Under the pieces are notes generated by a model that saw only the letters and a program-made list of their open reading frames with translations, was not told the DNA's origin and ran no database searches. A stretch of 38,541 bases of DNA, taken from NCBI GenBank assembly GCA_005884125.1, contig VAXP01000138.1, positions 33,039 through 71,579 of the forward strand, written 5' to 3'. Shown here in pieces: positions 23,796-31,728 of this stretch. Source of the DNA: Actinomycetota bacterium. GTDB lineage: Bacteria > Actinomycetota > Acidimicrobiia > Acidimicrobiales > AC-35. Position numbers and translations under genes: made by a program. How positions within the stretch are numbered: the first letter of the stretch is position 1; each line of letters opens with the position of its first letter.

Positions 23796-23805
23796 ACAGT
23801 ACCCT
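23796..23805. promoter_or_regulatory. Back-to-back leaderless promoters sharing a TA step
   Basis: ACAGTACCCT contains TACCCT on the plus strand (23800-23805, then 7 nt to GTG 23813) and TACTGT on the minus strand (23801-23796, then 7 nt to GTG 23788). The two -10 hexamers overlap at TA 23800-23801. Only 24 bp separate the two start codons. Confidence 0.55.
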
Positions 23806-23812
23806 TGCCCCC

Positions 23813-25330
23813 GTGAACCCCCGGATCGAGACCTTGTGCGAGCTGTCCCTGCCTGAGGTGCGCGAATACGCCGGGCTGCACCGCTACGACGGTGAGGTGC
23901 AGGACCTCTCCCCGGCCGGCGTCGAGGCCCGTCTGGGGCGTCTGGGCCAGGGACCGCCTGAGCCCGACCGCCACGACCAGGCCCACCTGCAGGCGGAGGA
24001 GGCGGGGGCCCGGGCCGCCTTCGGCCTCCTTCAGGAGCACAGGCGCAACCCCCTCTACCACCTCGACAACCTCGACGTGGCCGTCTACGACCGCGAGTAC
24101 GCGCCCAAGGAGCACCGCGACGAAGCCCGCCGGCGCCACCTGTCGCGCTGGCCCGACGCTGTCGACGCCGCCATCGGGGCACTGGACCGGGTGCCCGCGG
24201 TCGTGGCCGGCGCCCTCCTTCCCGCCACGCGCGGCCTGGCCGCCGTGGTGGAACCGGGCCGGACCGCCGACAGCGCCACCTGCGACGCGGCCCTGGAGGC
24301 CCACGGGCGCCTCGTCTCCCACCTGGAGCGGGCCGCGTCCGCGGGCGGGCCCGACGCGTCCATAGGTGCGGCCGGGTTGGCCGCGCTCATGGGGGAAGGC
24401 AACGCCACCGCCGTCGACCTCGGCCGGCTGGCCCTGCGGGCCGACGCCGAGCGCGACCGGGTCACGGCCCTGCTAGAGGAGGCCTGCTCTCGCCTGGCTC
24501 CCGGGCGTCCCCCGGAGGACCTGGTGGCCGAGCTGGCTCGCGACCACCCCGACGCCGAGGGCATCCAGGCCGAGGCCCGCTCCCTCATCGGAGAGGCCAC
24601 CGCCTTCACCCTGGACCACGACCTCATCCCCGACCCGGGCGGGGAGTGCCTGGTCGGTCCGGCGCCGCCGTCGAGACGGTGGGCCATGGCCATGATGTCG
24701 TGGGCCGCCCCCCACGAGGAGGACGCCCCCTCCTGGTACTACGTCACCCCTCCGGACCCGGGTTGGCCCGCGGAGGAGCAGGAGGAGTGGCTGGCCGTGT
24801 TCAGCCGCACGACCCTCCCCGCCATCACCGTGCACGAGGTCACTCCCGGGCACTACGCCCACGGCCGCCTGCTCAGGTCGGCGCGGGGCGACGTGCGCCG
24901 GACCTTCTTCTCCTCCGCCTTCGTCGAGGGATGGGCCCACTACGCGGAGGAGCTATGCGTGGAGGAGGGCTTCCGGTCCGAGGATCCCCGCTTCGCCATC
25001 GGGGTGTTCGTGGAGGCCCTGGTGCGCATCAGCCGCCTGGCCGTGGCCATCGGGCTGCACACCGGTGCCATGAACATGGACGAGGCCGTGCACCGCTTCG
25101 AGGCCGACGCCTTCCTGCGCGGTCCCGCGGCCCGGGCCGAGGCCACCCGCGCCGCCTACGACCCCACCTACGGGCGCTACACCTGGGGCAAGCTCGAGAT
25201 CGTCGCCCTGCGCGACGAGGCCCGGGCCCGCTGGGGCAGGCGCTACTCGCACCGCCGCTTCCACGAGGCCCTCCTGGCCCTGGGCGCGCCGCCCTTGGGC
25301 CTCATGGGGGACGCCCTGGGCGAGAGCTGA
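23813..25330 (+). CDS. DUF885-family protein (probable metallopeptidase-like hydrolase)
   Basis: 505 aa from GTG 23813. The C-terminal half carries ITVHEVTPGHYAH, an HExxxGH-type metal motif, followed by FVEGWAHYAEELCVEEG with a probable third ligand Glu, then DPTYGRYTWGKLEIVALRDEAR, all characteristic of DUF885. The N-terminal half is helical (LYHLDNLDVAVYDREY). Family members are thought to be zinc carboxypeptidase-like but mostly lack assigned substrates. No signal peptide is seen, so it is probably cytoplasmic. The track's extra 38 N-terminal residues lie in the opposite gene and upstream of the predicted transcript start. Confidence 0.85.
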   Translation: MNPRIETLCELSLPEVREYAGLHRYDGEVQDLSPAGVEARLGRLGQGPPEPDRHDQAHLQAEEAGARAAFGLLQEHRRNPLYHLDNLDVAVYDREYAPKEHRDEARRRHLSRWPDAVDAAIGALDRVPAVVAGALLPATRGLAAVVEPGRTADSATCDAALEAHGRLVSHLERAASAGGPDASIGAAGLAALMGEGNATAVDLGRLALRADAERDRVTALLEEACSRLAPGRPPEDLVAELARDHPDAEGIQAEARSLIGEATAFTLDHDLIPDPGGECLVGPAPPSRRWAMAMMSWAAPHEEDAPSWYYVTPPDPGWPAEEQEEWLAVFSRTTLPAITVHEVTPGHYAHGRLLRSARGDVRRTFFSSAFVEGWAHYAEELCVEEGFRSEDPRFAIGVFVEALVRISRLAVAIGLHTGAMNMDEAVHRFEADAFLRGPAARAEATRAAYDPTYGRYTWGKLEIVALRDEARARWGRRYSHRRFHEALLALGAPPLGLMGDALGES

Positions 25331-25341
25331 GCCCAGGGAGG

Positions 25342-26406
25342 TCACGCCTCGGCCGCGGCCGCCGCCTGGGAGACCGACACCAGGTTCTCGAGGACTCGCC
25401 TGGCGTCGCCCCCGTCGATGACGTGAGCCGCCCTGTGCACGCCCTCCTTCAGGTCGCGGGTGTATCCCGCGACCACCAGGCCGGCGGCCGCGTTGAGCAG
25501 CACGATGTCGCGGTGGGGTCCCAGCTCGCCGTCGAGCACCCGGCGGGCCAGCTTGGCGTTGGTCTCAGGGTCCGCACCCCGCAGCTGGTCGAGCCCGGCG
25601 CTGTTCAGGCCCAGCTCGGCCGGGTCGACCTCGTAGGTGCGCTTGTGGGCGAAGGCGCCCCCCGTCATGTCCCACACCGTCGAGGTCGTGGTGGTGGTGA
25701 GCTCGTCCATGCCGTCGTGCCCGTGCACGACCATGGCCCGGACCACGCCGTTGCCCTCCAGCACGGCCAGCATCGTCTCGGCCATGGCCGGATCGCTCAC
25801 CCCCACCACCTGGCGGCGGGGCCGGGCCGGGTTGGCCAGCGGTCCCAGGAAGTTGAACACGGTGGGGACGCCCAGGTCCCGCCTGGTGGGGACGGCGTGA
25901 CGGGAGGCGGCGTGGTAGCGGGGAGCGAAGCAGAACCCCATGCCCGCCTCGGCCACGCACCGGGCCACGCCCGCAGGCCCGAGGTCGATGGCCACCCCGA
26001 GCGCCTCCAGCAGGTCGGCCGAGCCGGTGGCCGAGGACGCGGCCCGGTTGCCGTGCTTGCACACCCTGGCGCCGGCGCCGGCCACGACCAGAGCGGCGAT
26101 GGTCGACACGTTGATGGAGTGGCTGTGGTCGCCTCCCGTCCCGCACGTGTCGACCAGGTCCTGGTCCCCGCCCGCCTCCACCGGCTCGGCGTGTTCGAGC
26201 ATGGCCCGCACCAGGCCGGACATCTCCTCCACCGTCTCGCCCTTGATGCGCAGGCCCACGGCGAAGGCCGCGATCTGGGCCGAGGTGGCGTTGCCGGCCA
26301 GGATGTCCCCCAGGGCGACGGCCGCGCCCTCGGCGCCCAGCGACTCGCGCCGCATCAGGCGGCCGATGACGCCGGGCCATCCCCCCAGGCCGTCCAGGGC
26401 CGTCAC
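25342..26406 (-). CDS. trpD: Anthranilate phosphoribosyltransferase
   Basis: 354 aa. It transfers phosphoribose from PRPP to anthranilate in tryptophan synthesis. The PRPP loop is DTCGTGGDHSHSINVST (about residue 86), followed by CKHGNRAASSATGSADLLEALG and NFLGPLANPARP, all diagnostic. Start GTG 26406 is one base after the acyl-CoA dehydrogenase stop, so the two share a transcript. No other trp gene is in the window, so this trpD is split from the rest of the pathway. Confidence 0.95.
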   Translation of the reverse strand: MTALDGLGGWPGVIGRLMRRESLGAEGAAVALGDILAGNATSAQIAAFAVGLRIKGETVEEMSGLVRAMLEHAEPVEAGGDQDLVDTCGTGGDHSHSINVSTIAALVVAGAGARVCKHGNRAASSATGSADLLEALGVAIDLGPAGVARCVAEAGMGFCFAPRYHAASRHAVPTRRDLGVPTVFNFLGPLANPARPRRQVVGVSDPAMAETMLAVLEGNGVVRAMVVHGHDGMDELTTTTTSTVWDMTGGAFAHKRTYEVDPAELGLNSAGLDQLRGADPETNAKLARRVLDGELGPHRDIVLLNAAAGLVVAGYTRDLKEGVHRAAHVIDGGDARRVLENLVSVSQAAAAAEA

Positions 26407-26407
26407 C

Positions 26408-27586
26408 TCAGTCCCACCACAGGTCCCGGTCGAGCACGCCGCGGGCGATGAGGCCGAGCTGGACCTGAGACGTGCCCTCGACGATGGTCAGCTGGCGGGC
26501 GTCCCTGTACCAGAGCTCGGTGGGATGGTCCTTCATGTACCCGGCCGCGCCCAGCAGCTGCAGGGCGAGGCCCGAGGCCCGCACGGCCAGCTCCGTGGCG
26601 TAGTACTTGGCCATCGACAGGTAGGGGACCCACTCCTTGGTGAAGCGGCCCACGTCGGCCATGGAGGCGGCGCGGTAGGTCAGGAGACGGGCCGCCTCGA
26701 TCTCGGTGGCCAGTTTGGCGATCTCCCACTGCAGGCCCTGGAAGTCGGCCATCTTGTGCCCGAACCCGTCCCGCTCCTGGAGGTACTCGGTGGCGTACAT
26801 GAGGGCACCCTCGGCCAGCCCGATGCCCCGGGCGGCCACGATGGGGCGCATGGAGTTGAGCCCGAGCATGGCCAGGCGAAAGCCCCCGACCTGTCCGATG
26901 ACGTTCTCGGGTGGAACCCGCACGCCGTCGAGGAGCAGCTCTCCCGTGTCGACGCCTCTCACGCCCATCTTGCGGTCCAGGGTCCCGACCCCGACGCCGT
27001 CCCAGCTGCGCTCGACGATGAAGGCCGTCACCGAGTCGTGGCGACGCGAGGCGACCTCTTCGGCCGTCTTGGCGAAGACCGTGTACCAGTCGGCCTGGGC
27101 CACGCCCGACATCCAGCACTTGGTCCCCTGCAGCACCCAACCGCCCTGGCGTGCGGGGTCGGGGGTGGCCCTGGTGCGCATGCCCATGACGTCGCTGCCG
27201 GCCTGGGGCTCGGACAGCCCGAAGGCGGCCCGCCGGCTGCCGTCGGCGATCCCCGGGAGGTAGCGCCGCTTCTGTTCGTCCGACCCCGCGATCAGCACCG
27301 GACCGGTGGGGAGGCGGGTCAGCAGCAGCATGAGGGCGGCGGTGTTGGAGTACTTGGCCACCTCCTCGATGGCCACGGTCAGGCCCAGGATCCCCGCCCC
27401 CGAGCCCCCGAGCTCCACCGGCAGGCAGAGGCCGAGGAGGCCCGCATCGCGAAAGACCTCGAACAGGTCCTGGGGATATTCACCGGTGTCGTCGATCTCC
27501 CGGGCCCGGGGGCGGACCTTGTCCTGGGCCAGGCGGCGCACGGCGGCCTGGAGGTCGGCCAGCTCCTCGGAGAGCTCGAAGGGCAT
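26408..27586 (-). CDS. Acyl-CoA dehydrogenase
   Basis: 392 aa, FAD enzyme for alpha-beta oxidation of an acyl-CoA. It has FELSEELADLQAAVRRLAQDKVRPRA, the flavin-binding AFGLSEPQAGSDVMGMRT, QGTKCWMSG and YRDARQLTIVEGTSQVQ, with the catalytic Glu in VEGTSQ. GLGxGxx residues contacting FAD are conventional. The start is set at ATG 27586, 7 nt after TACCCT, not the track's 27646. Chain-length or branched-chain preference cannot be read from sequence. It heads a two-gene operon with trpD, an unrelated pathway. Confidence 0.9.
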   Translation of the reverse strand: MPFELSEELADLQAAVRRLAQDKVRPRAREIDDTGEYPQDLFEVFRDAGLLGLCLPVELGGSGAGILGLTVAIEEVAKYSNTAALMLLLTRLPTGPVLIAGSDEQKRRYLPGIADGSRRAAFGLSEPQAGSDVMGMRTRATPDPARQGGWVLQGTKCWMSGVAQADWYTVFAKTAEEVASRRHDSVTAFIVERSWDGVGVGTLDRKMGVRGVDTGELLLDGVRVPPENVIGQVGGFRLAMLGLNSMRPIVAARGIGLAEGALMYATEYLQERDGFGHKMADFQGLQWEIAKLATEIEAARLLTYRAASMADVGRFTKEWVPYLSMAKYYATELAVRASGLALQLLGAAGYMKDHPTELWYRDARQLTIVEGTSQVQLGLIARGVLDRDLWWD

Positions 27587-27593
27587 CGCCGGC

Positions 27594-27599
27594 AGGGTA
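27594..27599 (-). promoter_or_regulatory. -10 box of the acyl-CoA dehydrogenase-trpD operon (leaderless)
   Basis: TACCCT on the minus strand, exactly 7 nt before ATG 27586, with no ribosome site. Confidence 0.55.
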
Positions 27600-27665
27600 C
27601 ATGTGGCCTCAGCCGCCTCTCTCGGGGCGGCGGAGGGCGACCGCATGACCGGTTGGTAACTTGGG

Positions 27666-27908
27666 CTAGGCCGTCTTGCGGCGCTGGCGGATCATCCGCC
27701 GCCGCTCCCGCTCGGTGGCGCCGCCCCACACCCCGTCCCGCTCCCGATTGGCCAGGGCGTATTCCAGGCAAGCCTCCCGAACCGGGCACTGGGCGCAGAT
27801 GGCCTTGGCCACCTCGGTCTCCTCGTCGGAGACCGGATAGAAGACGTCGGGGTCCACCCCCCGGCACGCTGCGCGGTTGCGCCACGTCAGGCTCATCTGT
27901 TGGGCCAC
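27666..27908 (-). CDS. WhiB-family iron-sulfur regulator
   Basis: 80 aa. Four cysteines (RAACRG, ICAQCPVREAC) form the [4Fe-4S] ligand set, followed by the GVWGG turn and a basic tail RERRRMIRQRRKTA. WhiB proteins bind the sigma factor and DNA and are restricted to Actinomycetota and their phages. The CPVREACLEYALANRERDGVWGG stretch is closest to WhiB/WhiB2-like members, but I do not assign a paralogue. Start GTG 27908 has GGTAGGAG about 9 nt upstream. It is divergent from glpD. Confidence 0.93.
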   Translation of the reverse strand: MAQQMSLTWRNRAACRGVDPDVFYPVSDEETEVAKAICAQCPVREACLEYALANRERDGVWGGATERERRRMIRQRRKTA

Positions 27909-28023
27909 GTTCGAAAGCTCCTACCCGCTTGCCCAAGGGGCTATGCGGCGACCCCGGCATTGAAGGCCGCCGGCCTCTCGGAATCCTTGTCAACACCTCC
28001 GGCGTCGGGGACTATTCCGAGCC

Positions 28024-29772
28024 ATGACGCTGGATCCCACCGCCTTCGACCGGGAGGCGGCCCTGGGCCGGCTGGCCGCTGAGCCCTTCGACGTGCTCGT
28101 CGTGGGCGGGGGCGTGACGGGCGCCGGGGTGGCCCTGGACGCCGCGGCCCGGGGCCTGAGCACGGCGCTGGTGGAGCGCGGGGACCTGGCCTCGGGGACC
28201 TCGTCCAAGTCCTCCAAGCTGATCCACGGCGGGCTGCGCTACCTGCAGCAGAGGGAATACCTGCTCGTCTACGAGAACCTGGCCGAGCGCCAGCTCCTCC
28301 TCCACAACGCCCCTCACCTCGTCTCTCCCCTGCCCTTCCTCATCCCCCTCTTCGGCAGGGACGGGGTGGTCAACAAGGCCGTCGCCCGCGCCTACTCCGT
28401 GGCCCTGTGGCTCTACGACCTGACCGGTGGTCTTCGCATCGGCAAGCGTCATCGGCGCATCGGGGTGGACGAGACCCTGGCCCACATGCCCACCCTGCGC
28501 CCCGACCGGCTGGTGGCGGGGTTCGTGTACTACGACGCCGAAGCCGACGACGCCCGCCTGACCCTGACCCTGGCCCGCACCGCGGCGCTCGACTTCGGCG
28601 CCGCCGTGGCCACCTACGCCCCCGTGACCGGGTTCCACCAGGACGGCTCCGGCCGTGTGGACGGCGCCGTGGTGAGCCCCCTGCGCCGGCCGGGCACGGG
28701 TGGCGCCACCTCCGGGGCCATCGAGGTCCGGGCCTCGGTGGTGGTCAACGCCGCCGGGGTGTGGGCCGACCAGGTCCGGGGGCTCGAGGAGGGGGCGGGC
28801 CCCGGCCGCATCCGCCCGGCCAAGGGCATACACGTCGCCGTGAGGCGGGACCGGCTCCCCTGCGATCTCGCCGTGGTGCTCCCCGTGCCCAAGGACCGCC
28901 GCTCCATCTTCGTCATCCCGTGGGGGCCGCGGGTCTACGTGGGCACCACCGACACCGACTACGACGGCTCTCTGGACGAGCCCCGGTGCACTCCCGCCGA
29001 CGTCGCCTACCTCCTGGGCGCGCTCAACACCTTCGTGAGCGAGCCCGTCTCGGAGGCCGACGTGGTGGGCGCGTGGGCAGGCCTGCGTCCCCTCATCAAG
29101 GACGCCACCAGCGAGCGCACGGCCGACCTGTCCCGCCGCCACCAGGTGTCGGTCTCCGACGGCGGGCTGGTGAGCGTCACCGGCGGCAAGCTGACCACCT
29201 ACCGCAAGATGGCTTCGGACACCGTCGACGAGGTCGTCCGCCGCCTCGGGCGGGGCCGCCGCCGCAGCCCCACCCGCCACCTCAGGCTCGTGGGCGCCGA
29301 GGGCACGGCCGCCCTGGGGGAGCCGGGGGCGGCCGAGCGGCTGGGTGCGGACCCCGAGGCGCTGAACCATCTGGTCCGGCGCTACGGGGGCGAGGCCCGG
29401 GCCCTGCTGGCCATGGTGGAGCGCGATCCGACCCTGGGCCTGCCCCTGGTCCCGGGCCTGCCCTACCTGGCCGCCGAGGCCGTCTACGGCGCTCGCTACG
29501 AGATGGCCCGCACCCTGGAGGACGTGCTCAGCCGGCGCACCCGGGCCCTGCTGCTCGACAGGGACGCCGCGGCCGAGGCCGCGCCGGCGGCGGCCCGGTT
29601 GCTGGCGGCCGAGCTGGGCTGGGACGAGGCCGACGTCGAGGCCCAGGTGGCCGCCTTCCGGGCCCTGGTGGACGCCGAGCGCGACGCCGCCGGCCTCTCC
29701 ACCTCGACGCCGATGATGTCGGTTTCCCCGGCCACGCCAGCCGGGCCGGCCGGGCCGGCCGCGCCCGCCTAG
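28024..29772 (+). CDS. glpD: Glycerol-3-phosphate dehydrogenase (FAD)
   Basis: 582 aa. It oxidises glycerol 3-phosphate to DHAP at the membrane, passing electrons to quinone. The FAD dinucleotide-binding VVGGGVTGAGVALDAAARG starts near residue 26; SGTSSKSSKLIHGGLRYLQQ, VYVGTTDTDYDG and SVTGGKLTTYRKMA are diagnostic. The C-terminal helical domain is intact, ending in a low-complexity Pro/Ala/Gly tail (PAGPAGPAAPA). It starts the plus-strand glycerol-phosphate cluster, with 13 bp to the next gene. The start is 9 bp after an AT-rich patch, so a leaderless transcript is possible. Confidence 0.95.
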   Translation: MTLDPTAFDREAALGRLAAEPFDVLVVGGGVTGAGVALDAAARGLSTALVERGDLASGTSSKSSKLIHGGLRYLQQREYLLVYENLAERQLLLHNAPHLVSPLPFLIPLFGRDGVVNKAVARAYSVALWLYDLTGGLRIGKRHRRIGVDETLAHMPTLRPDRLVAGFVYYDAEADDARLTLTLARTAALDFGAAVATYAPVTGFHQDGSGRVDGAVVSPLRRPGTGGATSGAIEVRASVVVNAAGVWADQVRGLEEGAGPGRIRPAKGIHVAVRRDRLPCDLAVVLPVPKDRRSIFVIPWGPRVYVGTTDTDYDGSLDEPRCTPADVAYLLGALNTFVSEPVSEADVVGAWAGLRPLIKDATSERTADLSRRHQVSVSDGGLVSVTGGKLTTYRKMASDTVDEVVRRLGRGRRRSPTRHLRLVGAEGTAALGEPGAAERLGADPEALNHLVRRYGGEARALLAMVERDPTLGLPLVPGLPYLAAEAVYGARYEMARTLEDVLSRRTRALLLDRDAAAEAAPAAARLLAAELGWDEADVEAQVAAFRALVDAERDAAGLSTSTPMMSVSPATPAGPAGPAAPA

Positions 29773-29785
29773 GAACGAGCGCCCC

Positions 29786-31303
29786 ATGGGGTCCCGGGGC
29801 GGGAGAAGGCCCACGCCCGCCGTCTCCTTCGACGCCCCTCTGCCGTCGATTCGCCGTCGATTCGACGGGAGATGGGTCGCAGTCGACGAGGGCCTGCTCG
29901 GGCGCCTGCGGGAGGCGTGCTCCGAGGTAGCGGTGGACGACGACGCCTGTGTGGAGGCGGGACGGGACTGGTGGCCGCTGGCCATCCACTGGGCCCTGGC
30001 CGGCGAGGTGCCCTCCCGGGCCGCGGTCGTGGCCCGGCCCCGGAACCCGGCCGAGGTGTGCGCCGTCCTCCGGCTCTGCGACGAGGCCCGGGTGCCGGTC
30101 ACCCCGGTGGCCGGGCGCAGCGGGGTGTGCGGCGCCAGCATCCCCGCCTTCGGGGGCGTGGCCCTCGACCTGTGCGGGATGGCCGGGCTCCTCCACGTCG
30201 ACAACACCTCGCTCGTGGCCGACGTGGCCCCCGGCACCTTCGGTGACCTCCTGGAGGCCGAGCTCCGAAGCGGTCACGGCCTCACCCTGGGCCACTGGCC
30301 CCAGTCCATAGCGCTGTCGACGGTGGGCGGCTGGCTGGCGTGCCGGTCCGCCGGGCAGTACTCCACCCGCTACGGGAAGATCGAGGACATGGTGGTGGGT
30401 CTGGAGGTGGCGCTGGCCGACGGCAGGCTGGTGCGCACGGGCGGGACGGGGCCGCGGGCCGCGTCCGGTCCCGACCTGACCCAGCTGTTCGTCGGGTCGG
30501 AGGGCACCCTTGGCGTGGTGACCAGGGCCCGCCTGCGCGTCCACCCCGTGCCCCTGTTCGAGGCCCGCGCCGCCTACGGGTTCGGCGACTTCGGCGCCGG
30601 CCTGGACGCCTGCCGGCGGGTCCTGCGCCGGGGAGCCACGCCCGCCGTGCTCCGCCTCTACGACGCCACCGAGTCGGCTCGCGCCTTCGGCACCGAGGGT
30701 CGCCACGTCCTGGTGGTGCTGGACGAGGGCGACCGCGGGCTGGTCGAGGTGGGCATGGCCGTGGTGGACGAGGAGTGCGGGGAGGCGGGCGTCCTGGACG
30801 AGGCCCTGGTCGCCACCTGGCTCGAGCACCGCAACGACGTCTCCGCCCTGGAGGCCGTCTCCCGGCGGGGCATCGTCGTGGACACGGCCGAGGTGGCCGC
30901 CCGCTGGGCCGTGCTCGAGACCATGTACACCGAGACGCTGGCCGCCCTGGCCGCCGTCGACGGCACCCTGGTCGCCTCCGCCCACGAGTCCCACGCCTAC
31001 ACCGACGGCGCCTGCCTCTACTTCACCTTCGCCGGTAGGGGCCCGGAGGGCTCGGCCCCGTCCTGGAAGGACGACTACTACCGGCGGGCCTGGGACGCCA
31101 TCACCGAGGTCACCCTGGCCCACGGCGGAGCCATCAGCCACCACCACGGCATCGGGCTCAACCGGGCCCGGTTCATGGGCCGGGCCCTGGGGCCGGCCCA
31201 TGGCGTGCTGGCATCGGTCAAAGCCGCCCTCGACCCCAACGGCATCCTCAACCCGGGAAAGCTGGGCCTGGCCTCCCCCTTCGGCCCCGCCCCCTGGCCG
31301 TGA
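29786..31303 (+). CDS. FAD-binding oxidase, alkyldihydroxyacetonephosphate-synthase-like
   Basis: 505 aa, VAO-type flavoprotein. The FAD domain has RPRNPAEVCAVLRLCDEARVPVTPVAGRSGVCGA, TVGGWLACRSAGQYSTRYGKIEDMVVGLEVALADG and LFVGSEGTLGVVTRA. The C-terminus has SHHHGIGLNRARFM, the His-rich active-site motif of alkyl-DHAP synthase, and LDPNGILNPGKLG. In eukaryotes AGPS swaps the acyl of acyl-DHAP for a fatty alcohol in ether-lipid synthesis; bacterial homologues such as M. tuberculosis Rv2251, which sits near glpD1, are not well characterised. Adjacent glpD makes DHAP, which fits. Confidence 0.85.
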   Translation: MGSRGGRRPTPAVSFDAPLPSIRRRFDGRWVAVDEGLLGRLREACSEVAVDDDACVEAGRDWWPLAIHWALAGEVPSRAAVVARPRNPAEVCAVLRLCDEARVPVTPVAGRSGVCGASIPAFGGVALDLCGMAGLLHVDNTSLVADVAPGTFGDLLEAELRSGHGLTLGHWPQSIALSTVGGWLACRSAGQYSTRYGKIEDMVVGLEVALADGRLVRTGGTGPRAASGPDLTQLFVGSEGTLGVVTRARLRVHPVPLFEARAAYGFGDFGAGLDACRRVLRRGATPAVLRLYDATESARAFGTEGRHVLVVLDEGDRGLVEVGMAVVDEECGEAGVLDEALVATWLEHRNDVSALEAVSRRGIVVDTAEVAARWAVLETMYTETLAALAAVDGTLVASAHESHAYTDGACLYFTFAGRGPEGSAPSWKDDYYRRAWDAITEVTLAHGGAISHHHGIGLNRARFMGRALGPAHGVLASVKAALDPNGILNPGKLGLASPFGPAPWP

Positions 31304-31728
31304 CCGCGACCGGCGAGCACGACCGGGTGACAGGCTCCGTCGACGTCCGCGCCGTGGCCGCCGGCGCCCTGACCACGCTCGCCTTCGGCGTGCCCCCCGT
31401 CCTCCTCGTCCAGGCCGTGCAGGGCGGCGCAGCCCGCCACGACGCCGGCCTGCGGGTCATAGCGGCCCTGGTGGCCATCGTGGTCGCCCCGCTGGTGGGC
31501 GGGGTGGTGGCCGCCCGCCACCAACCCCACGCCGCCCTGACCCACGGCGCGTGGGCCGCGTCCGCCGGCTATGCCGGCGACGTCGTGCTGGCCGTGGCCA
31601 GGCGGGCCATCACCGGCGGAGGCGCGCCCCCGCTCCACCTCCTGCCCGCCTTCGTCCTGTTCCTCGTGGTGTTCAGCTCGCTCGGGATGCTGGGCGGCTA
31701 CGCCGTGTTCCGTCGCTCACTGCGATGA
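31300..31728 (+). CDS. Four-helix membrane protein in the glycerol-phosphate cluster
   Basis: 142 aa. Start GTG 31300 overlaps the flavoprotein stop by 4 bp and its stop overlaps the next ATG (ATGA). Four hydrophobic segments are visible: ALTTLAFGVPPVLLVQAV, LRVIAALVAIVVAPLVGGVVAA, ASAGYAGDVVLAVA and LLPAFVLFLVVFSSLGMLGGYAVF. No recognised family. Tight coupling on both sides argues that it is a real member of the cluster, perhaps a membrane anchor or small transporter; this is inference. Confidence 0.75.
   Translation: MTATGEHDRVTGSVDVRAVAAGALTTLAFGVPPVLLVQAVQGGAARHDAGLRVIAALVAIVVAPLVGGVVAARHQPHAALTHGAWAASAGYAGDVVLAVARRAITGGGAPPLHLLPAFVLFLVVFSSLGMLGGYAVFRRSLR

Noticed and set aside
24646-26451. 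601-aa plus-strand ORF
   Set aside because: Spans DUF885 out of frame and trpD antisense; no coherent domain.
28012-30237. 741-aa minus-strand ORF
   Set aside because: Antisense to glpD and the AGPS-like gene; composition is that of a GC-rich shadow frame.
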